Below, in pieces: positions 37,608-52,371 of a stretch of 64,000 nucleotides of DNA (its first letter is position 1; each line of letters starts with the position of its first letter). This stretch comes from Brachynemurus nebulosus (taxonomy: Eukaryota; Arthropoda; Insecta; Neuroptera; Myrmeleontidae): contig JAPWDM010000023.1 in the NCBI GenBank assembly GCA_035578155.1, forward strand, positions 6,316,154-6,380,153. Direction: 5' to 3'. Under the pieces are notes generated by a model, which saw only the letters and a list, made by a program, of their open reading frames with translations, did not search any database and was not told where the DNA came from. Made by a program: the position numbers and the translations under genes.

Positions 37608-38426
37608 ATATGTACGGAGGTACCTATTTTCCTCATCCGAGCACATAGCGGCGCAAACACCAGGAGTAAGTACCAGTAGGTACACGGGGTACACCAGAAG
37701 AGCACTAGCAAGCACAATGACAACAGGAGTTACCATGGACAGACATACATACATAAGTAGTGTGGGCTGGGATAGAGAGTTATGTGTCTACACTTTTCGT
37801 CAAAAAATTTGACGAGCACGATTTGAAATATAAAGGAATTTGACTATGGAAACTATCCTATAATTCAAACCGTTTCCACAAAGCTTGCTTGAAGGGACGT
37901 CAAACGAAAACTAAAAGGGAATTGTATGGATTTTTGAAGTTGTTCTTTTCATTTTTAACAAAATGAAGCATACCAGGATCACCAGTAAAAGGATTTCTGT
38001 CGAATTAGTCACATTTTTCAAAAGTAATTTGAACATATTGATAATAAAAATTATCTTAATTCAACCAATCACCATAATTCAAATCATACTTCTATAAAGC
38101 CAAAACTGTGAAAAAGAATTTTTTGATTTTATTACATCGTCAAGTTAACTAAAATTTTTTCCAGCGCCTAACGATTATTAATTACGATTAGTCGTTAATT
38201 TTCGAAGCTACTTCTTTCATTCCTATCAAGATTAGGTATGCAAGATTCCTAGAAAAAAGACTGTCGAATCAGTCATATTTCCAAAAAGATTTTTATCATT
38301 TTGATAACAAAAAAAAAAAAAAAAAATGAAAAACTCACACCCAAATTACCATAATTCACCTAATTACACTAATTCAAATCACTTTTTTACAATTGATGAT
38401 GTCATCAAGTTTACTGAAATTTTTCA
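36857..38426. other. no gene seen; AT-rich with a short TA tract
   Basis: A (TA)n tract lies at 37559-37604. The 116-codon minus-strand frame (36809-37159) enters the inverted repeat and is not recognised. 37380-37800 is less AT-rich but gives no convincing exon. Confidence 0.35.
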
Positions 38427-38610
38427 GTACCGCCAAACGGAGCTATTTTAAATCGGTGGGGCTATTTGAAACAAAAAAAAAAAAGATTTAAACTCTTAAA
38501 GAAGAGTTTTAAAAAAGATTTAAATTCTTAAAGAACATCCCCTATTAAAGACGCATTAACGTTATGAATACGTTCAGAAATGAAACAGATATAAGAGCTT
38601 AAATATCTTT

Positions 38611-38732
38611 TTTTAGCGAATTTCCAGAATGGAATTCAGCTATTACAGCCACTGTCATAACGCGACCTGACCCGGGACTATGGCAGAAATTTGTTTTAAG
38701 GTCCCTAGAAACCGAAAATAATATTCACTAAA

Positions 38733-38816
<84 letters not shown>

Positions 38817-39137
38817 TTATATATGTATGTATGTATATATGTGTGTCCGCACGATAACTCTCGAACGAAAAAAGGTCCTATTTTTACGAAATTTGGTGAA
38901 AATATTGGAAGTCCCAAACCGTTGGACGAGTTCGTTATCCAGACACGTCCGATGCCCGGAACTTGGTTTTTTTGGCAATTTTCGTGAAAAAAATTGTTTT
39001 ACACTATTGAAACGAAGAGAAAAAATCACACAAAAATGGTCTTTAAACGATTTTTCTATGTTAACTAGTTTCCGAGAAAAAATAATTATTTTAAACGGAA
39101 ATTCGGTATGTTATGCAGAATACTGCGACAGGGGTAT
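38611..39137 (+). repeat. TA-core repeat, copy j, full length
   Basis: Starts TTTTAGCGAATTTCCAGAAT, has the left blocks (TTACAGCCACTGTCATAACG, GGTCCCTAGAAACCGAAAAT), a TA tract (38735-38832), GTCCGCACGATAACTCTCGA, TTTGGTGAAAATATTGGAAG, the right blocks, and ends AATACTGCGACAGGGGTA. Comparison with the uninterrupted E2 element at 4703 places the insertion in a T-rich stretch. Confidence 0.9.
38735..38832. repeat. (TA)n microsatellite, core of TA-core copy j
   Basis: TA units with TTTATA and TATG interruptions at the right edge. Confidence 0.96.
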
Positions 39138-39174
39138 TTTATTTTGTTTCAAATAGTCCCGTTTGACGGTACCG

Positions 39175-41079
39175 TAAAAATCGTAAATACAGTGATGAAA
39201 TATTGAAACTGGAATATAATTAGATATACATTTTCCAAGTAGTTCTTTTGATAATTTTTTTCATATTTTTAAAGTTCAGACTTTTAAAAATAAGGCTCTA
39301 AAAACATTTACGGAAATTCGAATTATTTTCGGAGTTATGGTTGTTTTTTGCCTGTGTACTGTGTATCCGTTCAGTGTTAAATTCAAATTTTTAATATAAA
39401 TTACTCAAGTTCTAATGCACCGATTTACTTTAAATTTGGTACAGACATTCTTAATACTATCGAAATTGGTCCGACGTGGGGGTTTTTGGAATTTATTTTT
39501 CCTATTTTTAATAATTTCCAAAGTTAAAAAAGAAGGCGTCATTTTTTTTAAATGAACGCCATTTTATGTGAAAAATTTATTTTTTCAAATCGGCTACGTC
39601 CAACTAATTCTATATACTTGTTTATTAAGAGTTAACTAAAATTTTCTGATTCACGTCAACCAGGAGACACCTTTTTTTCCGGAGTCCCCACTTTGCCGGC
39701 CTGTGGCGATTTCAATTTTGAATTTTTTTCAATTTTTATACATTTTTATACTTTACAAATATCAGTAAAAAAACTTGAAAAAATGGATATTAAAAATGTT
39801 TACTGTTTTTTTTATTTAGTACGCCCGTAAAATCACCTCAAAATCGAGCCTCTAGACTAGAATACTCCCTTAAACCAATCATCCCAACTGAAACGATTTC
39901 CATAAAGCTTGATTATTGATTAAAACTAGATTAAAATTATAGGTTTCTGAAATAGTTCGGACGTTTCATTTCTACCAAGATGAGGAATACAGTACCAAAC
40001 ACGGATTTAAGTAGGGGAGTGGCCATGGGGAGTCTGAGCAAAGAAAAACATTATGAAACAATTAAATGTGATCCCTTTCTTATTTAAACGCTGAATCCAT
40101 CCCTGAAAGAAAACCGTTTCTTTTTATCTATTTCTTTAACTTAATTACAAACATTTTCACATCTAGTTAAACATCAAAAATTTATTAAATAAAGTGTACC
40201 CTGATTATATCATGATCAAAAATATAAATAACACAATAGAGTGAGCAAGAAATATAAATAAAAAGAAACAGAATAAAATCATGTATGACCTATTTATATA
40301 TCAATTTAATATTTACTGCGCAATTTTATACATTATTATTATTATTATTATTTTATTTTATTCAGACGTGTATATGAGTAAATTACTCATTATATTGAAA
40401 CCCCCATCTTCCTTAAATACTTGTTCACCCCTTACGCGTCCCGCTAGTGGGAGTATTATAGCCATGAAAAACCAAAATATTCTATGTAACATATTCACAT
40501 ACAAACAGTGTATATTATATCTATGTATGTATATAAATATAGCTCAATCAGATTGAAAATTAACGGAAAATTGTTGTGATTCATAATTGAAATTGTGACA
40601 CAAAGTATGCATACACAGAGATTTCACAAAACTTTGAAACAAAAAATAAATAAATAAATAAATAAAATATGATTCAGTGTATCATTACGGAAGGATTCCA
40701 GTGTATTCCTTAACTCAGTATTCAAGTACGCCCCAAGTTTTTTCGCCAGTTTTAAAAGGTGCTCAAAAAAATTAAGCCCAGAATTTTACAAAACGAAAAA
40801 AAAGTGGCGAAACAATACGAATTCCAAGATTTTTTCTTCGGGACCCTAATACGTTCGAAAACCAAATCTTTTTGGGAATATGTAAACAAACTTTTAGACA
40901 TGATTATATTTTTCGTTAAATCAAACCCAGTTTAAAAAGAAAGGTTAAAATTTAATAGTTAGAAGAAATTGCTTCTTCCAATTAGAATTTCTTACAAATA
41001 CTTCAATTGTTTAATTATAAACAGGATTAAATCGCTAGCTAAACAGCGTAGAATACGCTAATAAATATGAAAACCTTAA
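39175..41079. other. no gene seen; AT-rich non-coding
   Basis: Several sentences of low-complexity AT DNA with (AAAT)n near 40645-40668. A stretch at 39400-39480 (CACCGATTTACTTTAAATTT, GGTACAGACATTC) looks like the interior of an interspersed repeat. No exon recognised. Confidence 0.35.
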
Positions 41080-41621
41080 TCATTAATAATATTATAAATG
41101 TGAAAGTCAGTTTCTTTATTAGTTAGTTAGTTTGTTTGTCTTGTTTTCACACATCAACAGCTTAACGCCTTTAGTGGCTCATGTAAAACTAACCAAATAA
41201 AATGAACTTTGAAAATACTTGATTTAATTGCATAATTATATGGCCTACGCCTACCCATTCGATAGTTTTTGCTTTAGTAATGCTTTTACGATAGCAGATG
41301 ACAGCATCTTACAGTTACCAACACGAGGCGAGTTCAGGTTGGGAGAGTCATTCAAGTTGTATAATTCATATGACGAGCTGTGCTCGGAATAGTCACTAAA
41401 GAGGTTAACCAATCAACTTACAACTTTGCAAAAAGATAGGCTTGCGAAACAGAGACAGTTATAGTCTACTATTTACTTCGGGAAAACATTCCATCCCAGT
41501 GGGAAAATTCTTCAAAGAAATAGCAAGGCTCAATTGTAACATGATGTATACACTGTACGAATTAACATGATGTCCTAATTTCAAACATCACGCTAGCGAA
41601 GCCGCGAGTGAATATTGGTAA
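41080..41621 (+). mobile_element. Helitron-like relic interrupted by a TTAA element
   Basis: The start TCATTAATAATATTATAAAT with GTGAAAGTCAG matches the head of the element at 19236. After the insertion the body resumes (AACCAATCAACTTACAACTT, GGGAAAATTCTTCAAAG) and the tail is GCTAGCGAAGCCGCGAGTG, with the final CTAG lost. It belongs to the same family as 19236-19816. Confidence 0.8.
41162..41408. mobile_element. 239-bp TTAA-flanked MITE inside the Helitron relic
   Basis: The Helitron sequence CAGC|TTAA is interrupted and resumes after a second TTAA (41405-41408). The inserted DNA (41166-41404) starts CGCCTTTAGTGGCTC and ends GTCACTAAAGAGG, a short inverted pair around CTTTAGTG. TTAA duplication suggests a piggyBac-type mechanism. 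Confidence 0.75.
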
Positions 41622-41944
41622 TATTATATAAAACACTTAAACGATTAGAAAAATGATACTTTTTGAAAACAACAGCTCTATGGATGTTTTCTTTATTTGA
41701 TATTTGCTATCCAAAAATGTACTTTGGAACCAATAACTCTTAAATTTGATAGTACTGAGACTATTAATAAACAAAACATTACTTTGTAAGAAATATAACT
41801 TTTATTCTGGAAAATCCTATGACATGTTTCAATCAATATAATTATTATCAAATAAATTATTTGGTATTATTTTAAAGTGTTTTGGAATACCTACCATAAA
41901 GTAACGGTCGAATCGATTAAATATAATAATAAGATTATTTATAC
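41622..41944. other. no gene seen
   Basis: Contains a match (about 41880-41905) to the outside of the inverted repeat at 36857; otherwise AT-rich non-coding. Confidence 0.35.
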
Positions 41945-42841
41945 TTAAGGGGAGGTTTACTTGAGAGTCGTTAAAAAAAATCGATTTTTTTTTGCAGAAA
42001 TTGGTAGCTAATTATGTGTAGAATATGTTCCTAAAGTGATTTTGCTGAAAGTAATTTAAGGGAAGGTTTACTTGAGATTTGATAAAAAAAACGATTTTTT
42101 TTGCCGAAATTGATAACAAATTATGTGTAGAATATGTTCCGAAAGTGATTTTACTGAAAATAATTTAAAAACAAGATTATTGCACATTAACCGAATCCAG
42201 CTTTCTATAAAAAAAATTCAAAAAACATAGTTCACGCAATAATGAGTATTAAATATAAAATTTTGAAAATACGTTTCTTTATATATATATTTTATAATAT
42301 CTCGGAACTACATTTTTGGAACTGGCGGACCCGATAACTCAAAAACTATTCGATGGATCCTTTTTTTAATTTTTTATTTTAAAGATAATTCAATTCTTCG
42401 GCACCTCTACCTAAGTTCGATACACTTTCAATATTTTTTTTATTTTTAAGTTTACTTTAAAGAGCGAAAAATAAGATAAAAATCGTAATTAAAAGTTCAA
42501 ACTCCGCCATTTTTTTTTCTTTCAGCAATTTATTGATATTATAGGTAGAGGTGCCGGTACTCTTCATATATTTTATAAATATTTTTTGTTTTTGGATTTC
42601 GGTGGTTTATTTCCGGCGCTAGGATGTCCGCCAACAAGGCATTGGATTTTCGGATCGTCACACTGCAGTATCTATAAAATGGACAATTTCTTATATTTTT
42701 CCTTGAAATTTTTTTTTGTATACTTTAATACTTAGTAAATATGTGTACAAAATTTGAAATTGATATCTACTTCCGTTCTTGAGAAAAAAATTCTAGAAAA
42801 ATACATAATTTTTAAGGACTCTCGAGTAAACCTCCCCGTAA
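41945..42841. mobile_element. TTAA-flanked non-autonomous TIR element, copy 2
   Basis: Same family and orientation as 619-1410, with most bases shared over about 790 bp. The left flank is TTAA, the right GTAA (one change). It differs by a partial duplication of the first 110 bp: after the start GGGGAGGTTTACTTGAGAG, a second start-like GGAAGGTTTACTTGAGATTT appears at 42062. Confidence 0.87.
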
Positions 42842-43626
42842 GTCATTCTCTGAAGTAAGGACGCAAATCAAATGACACCTCAAACGTTGGGCGTTGTGAC
42901 TGTATCAACTGATTGTAAGTGAGCGTTTTTAATAAAAGGAAATCTTTAAAGTAAACAGACCGTACAACTTTGTGTAGGTGGCGAATAATTGTTGTCAGAA
43001 ATATTCAAGGGTAAATTTACTACCCCACAAGTTTTAAATGCGTGGATGATGTTCAAAAATAACAATTCAATATATTTCACCCCTTGTAGCGCGAGCTACT
43101 GCAGCTTCAATATATATATAAATAAAAATAAATATAAAAAAAAAATAAATAAATAAATAAAATAATTATCGTCACCTGCCTACGTAATTCATCATTATTA
43201 AATATCTCACTAATCATGTATTTAAAAATTCTATAAAAATAAAAAATTTAAAAAAACAAACTAGTTAACCATATTTTTAAAAAAAACAAAAAATTAAATA
43301 GACAAGTTTCATTTAGCTCAACAAACCCGACTACTTATGCAAATTCTTAATCAAGCCGTTTTTACTGACTGATGAAAAATACGTGAGGCTTGTAACATTT
43401 TGTAATATTGCAAATATCAAAAAAGTTAGCAAATGATTCATCAAATTGTTAATAATTGTTACAGTAAAACCACAATAGTAAAAGCCCCCGTCGTCGCGTC
43501 CGTCCGTTTGCGAATAATTTTCATCACACGGAAAATTTTTACGGACTTTTGTAAACGTTTTGTTCAGATTTTTCTTTAGCTACACACAGCCCATTCACAC
43601 AAAAGTATGGTAACTTAATTTATAAG
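42842..43626. other. no gene seen
   Basis: AT-rich non-coding, with AAAT-type low complexity near 43118-43165. Confidence 0.3.
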
Positions 43627-44450
43627 TACACGGAGAGAAAATTCATAGAAAAATTACTGTGCTCAGCACTACAATCGACGTGTAAAAGGCGAACATATTC
43701 AATTTTGTACGGTAAAAATATAAAAATTATAATTAATCTTTCCGTAATATTAGCTCCGTAAAATTTGTAAAACAGCACAGTAAAAAGTTCCATTCCCGAC
43801 AGAAAAATATTTTTTAATTGTTTTTCTTACAAAAATTACCATGCCATCTTAAATTATTCAAATGCTATCTGCTAATAGTAGAAAGAAAGAAAAAGAAAGA
43901 AGGTATCAACGCTGTTAAAATGTACCCCACTCATACATGCAAGTCATATAGCCAGGCTGGTGAATGGTGTGACGATCAACACGACCAACTTGGTCGGACC
44001 AAGCATCTTGATTTATTGGACTGTCTTACAAGCAGCAAACAGTATTCATTACACTGTCTTACAGGACGTACTGTCACCGTTTAATTCATCATTTTGTTAC
44101 TTCACTATCTTCAGTATTAGAATATATTGTTGCCAATCATTTTTGTATGCATCATTTATATTGTTCCTCAGTGCGTACAGTGCGTACAGCCCAACCAACA
44201 TAAGGTTGCGGGTCAGATGCGCAAATGAAAGAGTACGACAACAAGAATTAAACTATAACATATATGCATAAGAGTATGATAGAAGTTGTGTTAGCACATT
44301 AAATTTTACCATGCTAGTAAAATATTTTTACCATATATGATCGTAAAATATTTTTTACTTTGGTCGTCGATCGCGCACGCATTATAAGAGAGCATGGTAA
44401 TTTTTCTGAAATTTTATCTACAAAAATTATATGATTTTTGTCTCCGTGTA
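43627..44450. mobile_element. TIR element with TACACGGAGA ends
   Basis: TACACGGAGAGAAAATTCAT at the left and TGATTTTTGTCTCCGTGTA at the right are inverted. The sub-terminal AGAAAAATTACTGTGCTC is also inverted (GAGCATGGTAATTTTTCTGA). The TA at each tip may be the target duplication. Interior frames (43818-44084, 43960-44271) resemble no transposase. Confidence 0.8.
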
Positions 44451-45498
44451 GTAAATACTGTATTCTACTTACTACTTAGGTACCACTTACCGCTTTCATG
44501 GGAACGAGTCATTAGTAATGTTTCAAAGCTTGAAATAAGTGGGAATAAACAATTTAATTAAATTAGTTTTAAAAGTACTAGCTAATGGTGTTTAAATCTG
44601 TTTTCGGATTCGTCAGAAAAGATATTCAACAAGAAATTGCAACTTCGAATTCTAGGTCAGAAATAACAGTTGACTAGTTTTTGTGCAACTTCGACCTATC
44701 ACGTTTAGAAATGATTATTTAAAAAAGAAAGAATTTCTGAAGCCTTGGAATAAGAATTAAAAAAAATAAAGTCGGTGTTTGACTACCGAATCCTACACAG
44801 ACCGAATTTTTAAATTTCCTAATATTATTTAAAATTTATTAATGAGGTTTTACTTTACAGGAAAACAAGATAGATAAGAAGCTAGTAACAGACTTGTAGT
44901 AACGTGATTCTTCTAACACAAAAACGTGTTTTTACAATAAATTAAGATTTCATTTTAAAAAAATGTACAAGGCTAAATTGATGCAAAATTATTGTTTCTA
45001 CTGCAAGAAAATGCAACTAGATGCTAGTTTTTAAGCTGTACAGATTTTCTGTATAGGAAATGAAATTTTTTCAACGTTTCAGGTTCAATTAAAGCTTCAA
45101 ACATTCTGTTTGAGTTTTCGACTTAACAACTCGTGTTTCACATTATCGATAAATTTTTGAAAATTCCAATAATTACAGTGAACTTCAATATTGAATATTT
45201 ATAAGTTTTAAAAATAGACCTTGAAAATCGAACGAGCAACTAAATATCTTTCTTAAAAAATTTTTCAAATTCCTGTTTTTTGTAATGTCACTTAATACAA
45301 ATGTAGATAAAGTCATATTCATATATGATATTGAAACCAGAGATAAGTCAATAGAATAATTAGAAAACAAGTTTTTGTAATCACTAAGAGGCTAAGTTTA
45401 AACTAAATTTTGCTATGTCATACTAGAAAACTACTTTTTAAATTTTTTAAAAGTATTTAAAATTATTTTTGTTAGTTAAAATGTGGCTATGAATACGA
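44451..45498. other. no gene seen; AT-rich non-coding
   Basis: Nothing recognised. Confidence 0.3.
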
Positions 45499-45509
45499 AA
45501 AAATTAAGG

Positions 45510-45740
45510 ATGTGGCTATTTATACATACAGTATGTATAACTAATTGGCTATTTATACATACAGTATGTATACGCAATTGGCTATTTATACATACGGTAT
45601 GTATACGAAATTGACTATTTATACATATATAATGTGTATATGAAATTAGCTGTTTATACATAATTATGTGTATACTGAATTGGCTATTTAAACCTACAGT
45701 ATGTAGTTATGTACTACCTTAAAGCTAAACTGTATACGCA
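45510..45740 (+). repeat. 33-bp tandem array, left arm
   Basis: Units read GGCTATTTATACATACAGTA plus TGTATACGCAATT. The core TACATACAGTATGTA is itself palindromic. Units near the outside are most alike; inner ones drift. Confidence 0.9.
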
Positions 45741-46844
45741 GTTGGCTACTTATACATACTGATTGAATGCGCTGTTATCACAATTAATATTTTTTTAATA
45801 ACTACACCATTATAATAACCGAATACCTCCGATTGAGCTGAATTATTTTTTTATTTTACATAATATTTTTGGTTTAAGAAGTGATCCCCTAAACGGATTT
45901 CTGGCGACGAGGACCGGAAGTGTATTTTTCAACCCTTCGAATGTCAAGCCTAGGGATTACTAAAAAATGTTTTCCGTTACCATAGCAACAAAAATTAAAG
46001 ATCGATTCTTATGGAACTTGGTGAGTATCACAAAAAAGAAACAATGAAGTTTTTCGATATTTTGCTTAGTTTTCGTGATATTACGTGTCAAAGAAAAACT
46101 TACTATATATTGGATAGACAATTACGGTAGGTATATTACGGCTTGTATTGATAGAAGTAAGTGGAAAATGAACCGGACAACATCATTGAAACTTCATTTT
46201 CAGGCAAAGGGTAATTAAATAGTTTTGAAGTCATTACACGCCGAGACATATTTGTAAATAATTACCCTTTGCCCAAGAATGAGGTTTCATTGGTGATGTC
46301 CCGTCCATTTTTCACTAATTTCTATGAATAAAAACCAAAATATACCATTCAAAAATTATATTTAAAACTGAGTTTATATCCGTAAAAATTGATTCTACGT
46401 ATATGTGTATGTGTGTAATATACAATTCATTATCTCATTATAGTAAGTTTTGGAAATACAACACATATTATCTCAAAAACTAAACATGATATCGAAAAAA
46501 TTTGTTCTTCCTTTTTTGTTTCATTGATCAAATTCTATAAGAATCTGCCTCTAATTTTTTATTATCATAACAAAGAAACCTGTTTTTAGTCCTCAGATAT
46601 GCAATTTCCCGTTCGCGTCGCCAAAAATCCGTTCTTAAGCTAAAAAGATTGTACAAAATTCAATCGGTGGTACGCGAGAATTTCGTTATTATTAGATTCG
46701 ATAAATTTGTTATTATAAGTTATTTTACTGTCACCAGTGGAAAAATCCATTTTAAGACGCGCACCACGAAATTTTGACGATATTTTTGGTGCCCAATGTG
46801 CGCATTATACATCAGAAATTACGGTAATTCTGAATAAGTAGTCA

Positions 46845-47015
46845 ACTGCGTATACATACTGCATGTTTAAACAAAATATTCCATATACATACTGTATGTA
46901 TAAATAGCCAATTTCGTATACATACTGTATGTATAAATAGCCAATTGCGTATACATACTGTATGTATAAATAGCCAATTGCGTATACATACAGTATGTAT
47001 AAATAGCCACATCCA
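46845..47015 (-). repeat. 33-bp tandem array, right arm
   Basis: Same unit inverted (CAATTGCGTATACATACTGT then ATGTATAAATAGC), four clear copies and a decayed one. Frames with repeated FIHTVCIRNWL come from the repeat and are not genes. Confidence 0.9.
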
Positions 47016-47023
47016 AAAATTAA

Positions 47024-47389
47024 ATGTGTAAAGTAATGTCAAAGTTTAGTGATGGAAAAAAAATTATAAATACAGACATAGACATATTAAAAAATTGAAT
47101 AATATTGTAATTAATCTAAATAATTTCGTCATTTTGCATACCTACAGGTTACGTAAAGAATTTTTTTTTGTTCTTTTTCAACAAGTTTATAAATTAATTG
47201 AGCAAAAAACTTAAAAAAAATACTAAGTGAACATTTGCTACTTTTAAAACAAGACTAATTAATTAATTGTTAAATTTACATACATAATAAAAACTTTAAA
47301 AAAATCTATTCCTAACTATTGTGGCAGGGGAGAGGTAAGGTGTGTTAATAGTCACTTATTATTACACGAGAGGTTTGTATTTTTTCGAA
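47024..47389. other. no gene seen; element end fragment
   Basis: AGGGGAGAGGTAAGGTGTGT at 47326-47346 resembles the ends of the element at 54937, with no partner nearby. Confidence 0.4.
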
Positions 47390-47528
47390 TAAATTTGGGT
47401 TTGTCTAACGAAAAATTTGTTGCCTAGCAATTTAACGAGAAGAACTGTCGCGTTTTTGTTTGTTGACTTCTTCGAGTTAAATTGCTGTTAGGCAAGAAAT
47501 TTGAGTTGTAGAAAACACAAATTTATTC
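47390..47528. repeat. imperfect inverted repeat
   Basis: GAATAAATTTGGGTTTGTCT and CCTAGCAATTTAACGAGAAG pair with CTTCGAGTTAAATTGCTG and AAAACACAAATTTATTC across a centre near 47455. Confidence 0.75.
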
Positions 47529-48513
47529 AGAAAAAATATAAAACTCAAGCGAAATACGATAAGACAATTTAACGAATAAAATAATTAGTATAATTCATAT
47601 TATTATGTATTTAATACATGGTACTATGGTTCTGAAATCAGTTAAATTTACCAATACGAATATTTGTTTCGTTTTTGTGTTTACCCACAATGAAATGACC
47701 AATGAAATGTTTTGTATCATTTTTTTCGCTGTAAAAATCTGCTAACTTTTTTTCCATGGTAAAAGTGAAAAAACTACAATAATTTTATGGGACTTGAGAC
47801 ACATGAGTTAAATTGTCATAAAAAAAAAAATTAGTGTCCCATGACATGGTATTCTGATATAATTGAAAACATTAATTCTTACATAATTTTAGCCTAACTC
47901 AGGGGTTCGCAAGCTTTTTAGATCCGCAGGCGGTTCCCTTAAGGTTTTTCTATAATTTCTGCCCAAAATAAATGAGGGAAAAAACTTAAACATTTTTCAA
48001 TAACACGATAATTAATACAGAATTAGGGAATTTAAGAAATGACGTTTTAAAGCTAAAAACGTACTAGACTTCGGATGAAGGAATTGGTAGTATACACAAC
48101 AAATGTTTTGAAATTAAAAAATTTTATCGGAAGAAATGAAACTTTGGAAAGGTTGCTTAAAAAAATCAACCGGTAAAAAATTTTTTATCGATGTAGCAAA
48201 AAAAAAAATGAAATACACAGTTTACACTGAAGAAATTTTCAATTATGCTAATATTTTGGCCTATGGTCATAAAATTTCAACTGACAGAATAAAAATTCAA
48301 TGAATTTTACACTTGTTTGGCGAAACAAAAAGTTATAATATTGAAATAATATTTAAATTTATAATTGGGTACTCTGTCTAATTTCAGTTTTAAACAGCGA
48401 ATTTTAATTCTAATATTAATTTAATAATTTTATTAATATAATAATTCTAATATTAATACTAATTAATTCGAATATTAATTTAAAACATTAAAACTAGATC
48501 AAGTAATTATAGT
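47529..48513. other. no gene seen; AT-rich non-coding
   Basis: Nothing recognised. Confidence 0.3.
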
Positions 48514-51339
<2,826 letters not shown>

Positions 51340-51719
51340 CAATCTATTAGGTGTATAACATTAAAATTTCACAAGTGAAAATCTTTCAACAGTAAATTAT
51401 TTAAAAAAATACAAATTTTCTTGCACGGCTAACTGCAGTTTATATAAAAAATAATATAAATAAATAACGGAAAAATACGTTATATTTCTAAATCTTGTCT
51501 AAAATTGGAAAATTAAAATCGCTCGAAAATTTTATTAATCATTTCAACTGAGAATAAATATTGTATTAATGAATATTAAAAGAAAAACTATCCAGTTTTT
51601 CAACAGAAATGTAATCCAGAAAAAAATCGCCTTTTAAAAATTTTAGTAGGTGCTAGTGACGCAATTACTAGATGTTAATAAATTAATAAATTTTTAATTG
51701 CTTCAAAATAATTAACTAC

Positions 51720-51808
51720 TGGCATTATAACAAGGAAATTAATTTTATTTATATATAAATAAAATTAATTTCCTTGTTATAATGCCATTTTGTATATATA
51801 CAAAATGG
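51720..51808. repeat. 68-bp perfect palindrome with overlapping 24-bp palindrome
   Basis: 51720-51787 is its own reverse complement with no spacer: TGGCATTATAACAAGGAAAT ... and mirror, centred on TTATATAA near 51753. 51785-51808 (CCATTTTGTATA|TATACAAAATGG) is a second perfect palindrome sharing three bases. Such a structure can extrude as a cruciform or fold as a hairpin RNA. No function is assigned. Confidence 0.95.
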
Positions 51809-52371
51809 TTTTCTATCCTTCAAACGTTTGCCAAAGACTATATTTTAAATTAAAGAATTTGTAAAAAAAAAATCATTTCAATGACCTATTGAAAAAATAA
51901 ATTTATAGCTTTTGGTTTTCAATAAATCTTTTTCGGACTTATTACTATGCAATCCGGAAATAAAATTTTTGACAAAATTATGCGTCAATTCTCTAAAACA
52001 ATATTTTAAAAAAAGTTGCTTAACAACATTGCTAAAAAAGAACTACTAAACGAACCTTTTTTTGATCAGAAATGATTTTTACGTATTTATTTATTTATTG
52101 TACTACATATATGCATTCGTTACGTCACCAGCCGAATAAATAATTTTCTTTATTTTCTTAGGATTGTAAAATTCTTTTTCTGGGATACTTAATTTCAAAA
52201 CTACAGCCGGCTGTACAGTGAACAAATTTGGTCAAGTGCAAGTCTGACTCGTGCCCCTAGGGTTCCGAACAATATTAAAAATAAACAAAATTTGTGAATT
52301 ATTGGTTTACGATATTCATTAGTTAGTCAATTTTTCGCGAGGAATATATACGTAGTAAATGAACTTACATA
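51809..52371. other. no gene seen; fragment of a common insect repeat
   Basis: At 52228-52275 the sequence GGTCAAGTGCAAGTCTGACT then CGTGCCCCTAGGGTTCCG closely resembles a widely dispersed arthropod repeat (I recall GTGCGAGTCGGACTCG with AGGGTTCCG). Family name not known to me. Confidence 0.5.

Larger units (their letters stand above)
38427..39174. mobile_element. small TIR element (E2) carrying a TA-core repeat
   Basis: The outer ends GTACCGCCAAACGGAGCTAT and CCCGTTTGACGGTACC are inverted repeats matching the solo element at 4703-4884. GGGGCTATTTGAAACAAAA at the left mirrors TTTTGTTTCAAATAGTCCC at the right. The interior (AAAGAACATCCCCTATTAAA, CAGATATAAGAGCTTAAAT) is the reverse complement of the solo copy. 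A TA-core repeat (38611-39137) interrupts it near its right end. Confidence 0.82.
45499..47023. mobile_element. 1.5-kb foldback element with 33-bp tandem arrays in its arms
   Basis: The two outer tips are inverted (AAGGATGTGGCTATTTATAC; TAAATAGCCACATCC). Each arm starts with an array of a 33-bp unit (GGCTATTTATACATACAGTA then TGTATACGCAATT), about six units at the left and four at the right in opposite orientation. Further in, arms pair again (GGCAAAGGGTAATTA 46203-46217 and TAATTACCCTTTGCC 46259-46273; TCATTGAAACTTCATT and its counterpart; AAGAAACAATGAAGTTTTTC and its counterpart), around a 41-base centre. No coding content. Confidence 0.88.

Noticed and set aside
43818..44271. Two overlapping frames of 88 and 103 codons as genes or transposase
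   Set aside because: Both lie inside the TACACGGAGA-ended element and show no DDE or zinc-finger motif.
45510..47015. 33-bp repeated units considered as a CRISPR array
   Set aside because: Units abut without unique spacers, lie in inverted arms of a foldback structure, and the surroundings are eukaryotic.
46842..47042. Frame with repeated FIHTVCIRNWL segments as a repeat protein
   Set aside because: It is a direct translation of the 33-bp tandem array; the mirror array gives a similar artefact.
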